Shown here: positions 4,567 through 5,221 of the stretch, piece after piece
How positions within the stretch are numbered: position 1 is the stretch's first letter
How the letters are laid out: each line of letters opens with the position of its first letter
Assembly (NCBI GenBank): GCA_001828545.1
Contig: MHYW01000086.1
Span: 1 to 5,221 of the forward strand
Source of the DNA: Planctomycetes bacterium RIFCSPHIGHO2_12_FULL_52_36
GTDB taxonomy: Bacteria; Planctomycetota; Brocadiia; Brocadiales; Bathyanammoxibiaceae
Length of the DNA: 5,221 nucleotides
Direction of reading: 5' to 3'
The notes under the pieces: generated by a model
Seen by the model: only the letters and a program-made list of their open reading frames with translations
What the model was told of the DNA's origin: nothing
The model's database searches: none
Made by a program: the position numbers and the translations under genes

Positions 4567-4569
4567 TCA

Positions 4570-5221
4570 CTAACTGGCTGAAACGCAAAGTTCTTTTGGA
4601 ACAGCCCTGTACTCAAAAGGTTCCATAATGTAGCTCCCGCGTCCACTGGTGAGAGACCTTAAGGCCGTGGCATAGCCAAACATCTCCGCCAGGGGTACAT
4701 GGCCCTTGATTATCCGTACTCCGCTCCGGATATCCAACTCCATAATGTTAGCCCTGCGACCATTAAGGTCCCCAAGGGCGTCGCCGAGATACATCTCTGG
4801 TACGGAGACCTCTACCTTCATTACAGGCTCTAGTAATACCGAGCCAGCCTCCTGCACTGCACGGCTAACGGCCCGGGCGGCTGCGGTGTAGAAGGCCAGG
4901 TCGGAGGAATCTACCGGATGATGAGAACCATCCTTGAGGATGGCCTTGACATTAATCAACGGGTAGCCACCCGGGACTCCCCCCTGGGTAGTCTCTTCTA
5001 TGGCATTTGCTACTGCCTTGATGTAGGGCTTGGGGATGGCCCCTCCCACTATCTCATTCTCAAAGAGGACCGGGTGGGCGTCTTTACAGGGTTCAAAGAG
5101 GATTACCACGTGGCCATACTGGCCATGCCCTCCGGTCTGCTGTATGAACTTCTCTTCTATAAGTACCGCCCTGCCCAAGGTCTCCTTATAGGCCACCTTG
5201 GGCGAGCCCACGTTGGCATCC
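4570..5221 (-). CDS. fusA: Elongation factor G, C-terminal part (gene runs off the right edge)
   Basis: EF-G is the GTPase that drives tRNA-mRNA translocation and, with RRF, ribosome recycling. The visible 216 residues start DANVGSPKVAYKETL, which continues the conserved block opening domain IV. KFIQQTGGHGQYGHV at 24-38 and GYPLINVKAILKDGSHHPVDSSDLAF at 85-110 (GYPLINVKAIL, then DGSHHPVDSSD) belong to domain IV. The histidine at 101 corresponds to the domain IV tip residue (E. coli H583) that enters the decoding site. LLEPVMKVEVSVPE at 129-142, GDLNGRRANI at 150-159 and VPLAEMFGYATALRSLTSGRG at 175-195 (VPLAEMFGYAT, then LRSLTSGRG) are domain V. The GTPase domain lies outside the window. The end PFEYRAVPKELCVSAS departs somewhat from the common FxHYxPVP tail. 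The gene ends TAG followed at once by an in-frame TGA. Several bacteria carry EF-G paralogues, but this position next to rpsJ favours the main or str-operon copy. Confidence 0.95.
   Translation of the reverse strand, partial: DANVGSPKVAYKETLGRAVLIEEKFIQQTGGHGQYGHVVILFEPCKDAHPVLFENEIVGGAIPKPYIKAVANAIEETTQGGVPGGYPLINVKAILKDGSHHPVDSSDLAFYTAAARAVSRAVQEAGSVLLEPVMKVEVSVPEMYLGDALGDLNGRRANIMELDIRSGVRIIKGHVPLAEMFGYATALRSLTSGRGSYIMEPFEYRAVPKELCVSAS

Overview
The window is a continuous run of translation genes, all read from the minus strand, so transcription runs from high to low coordinates. In transcription order they are: the 3' end of fusA (EF-G domains IV and V), then rpsJ (S10), rplC (L3), rplD (L4), rplW (L23), rplB (L2), rpsS (S19), rplV (L22), rpsC (S3), rplP (L16) and the 5' end of rpmC (L29). 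This is the end of a str-type cluster joined to a complete S10 cluster in canonical bacterial order. I see no mobile element, CRISPR array, RNA gene or unrelated cargo gene. The long plus-strand frames are shadows of the ribosomal genes.

The organism is a bacterium of roughly intermediate G+C. Several protein details resemble what I remember of Planctomycetota, possibly Brocadiales-like: TWARACT in S19, PKPRDYSY and QKHTGRARAG in L4, HPMGGGEGR in L2, PHKSVTAKP in L16 and the general style of S3. This placement is from memory and needs a phylogeny. The usual tuf gene between fusA and rpsJ is absent; only 52 bases separate them.

Layout: fusA ends in a tandem stop (TAG TGA) at 4572-4567. The second stop directly abuts a near-consensus sigma70-type promoter (TTGACA, 16-base spacer, TAGAAT with an extended -10 TG). 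This promoter probably drives rpsJ and everything downstream with a leader of only about 15-17 bases. After a 30-base gap between rpsJ and rplC, the genes are packed at 0-3 base spacing, and rplP overlaps rpsC by 26 bases. Most ribosome-binding sites therefore lie inside the preceding gene, which favours translational coupling and balanced output of 30S and 50S proteins.

The points most worth checking are the tryptophan-rich exit-tunnel hairpin of L22, the altered peptidyl-transferase-proximal motif of L2 together with a G-quadruplex-type run in the same codons, the strong promoter with almost no leader (no room for E. coli-type L4 attenuation), the missing tuf, and the use of TAG as stop codon in six of ten genes. 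Otherwise this is an ordinary housekeeping region. I found no convincing new biological system in it.
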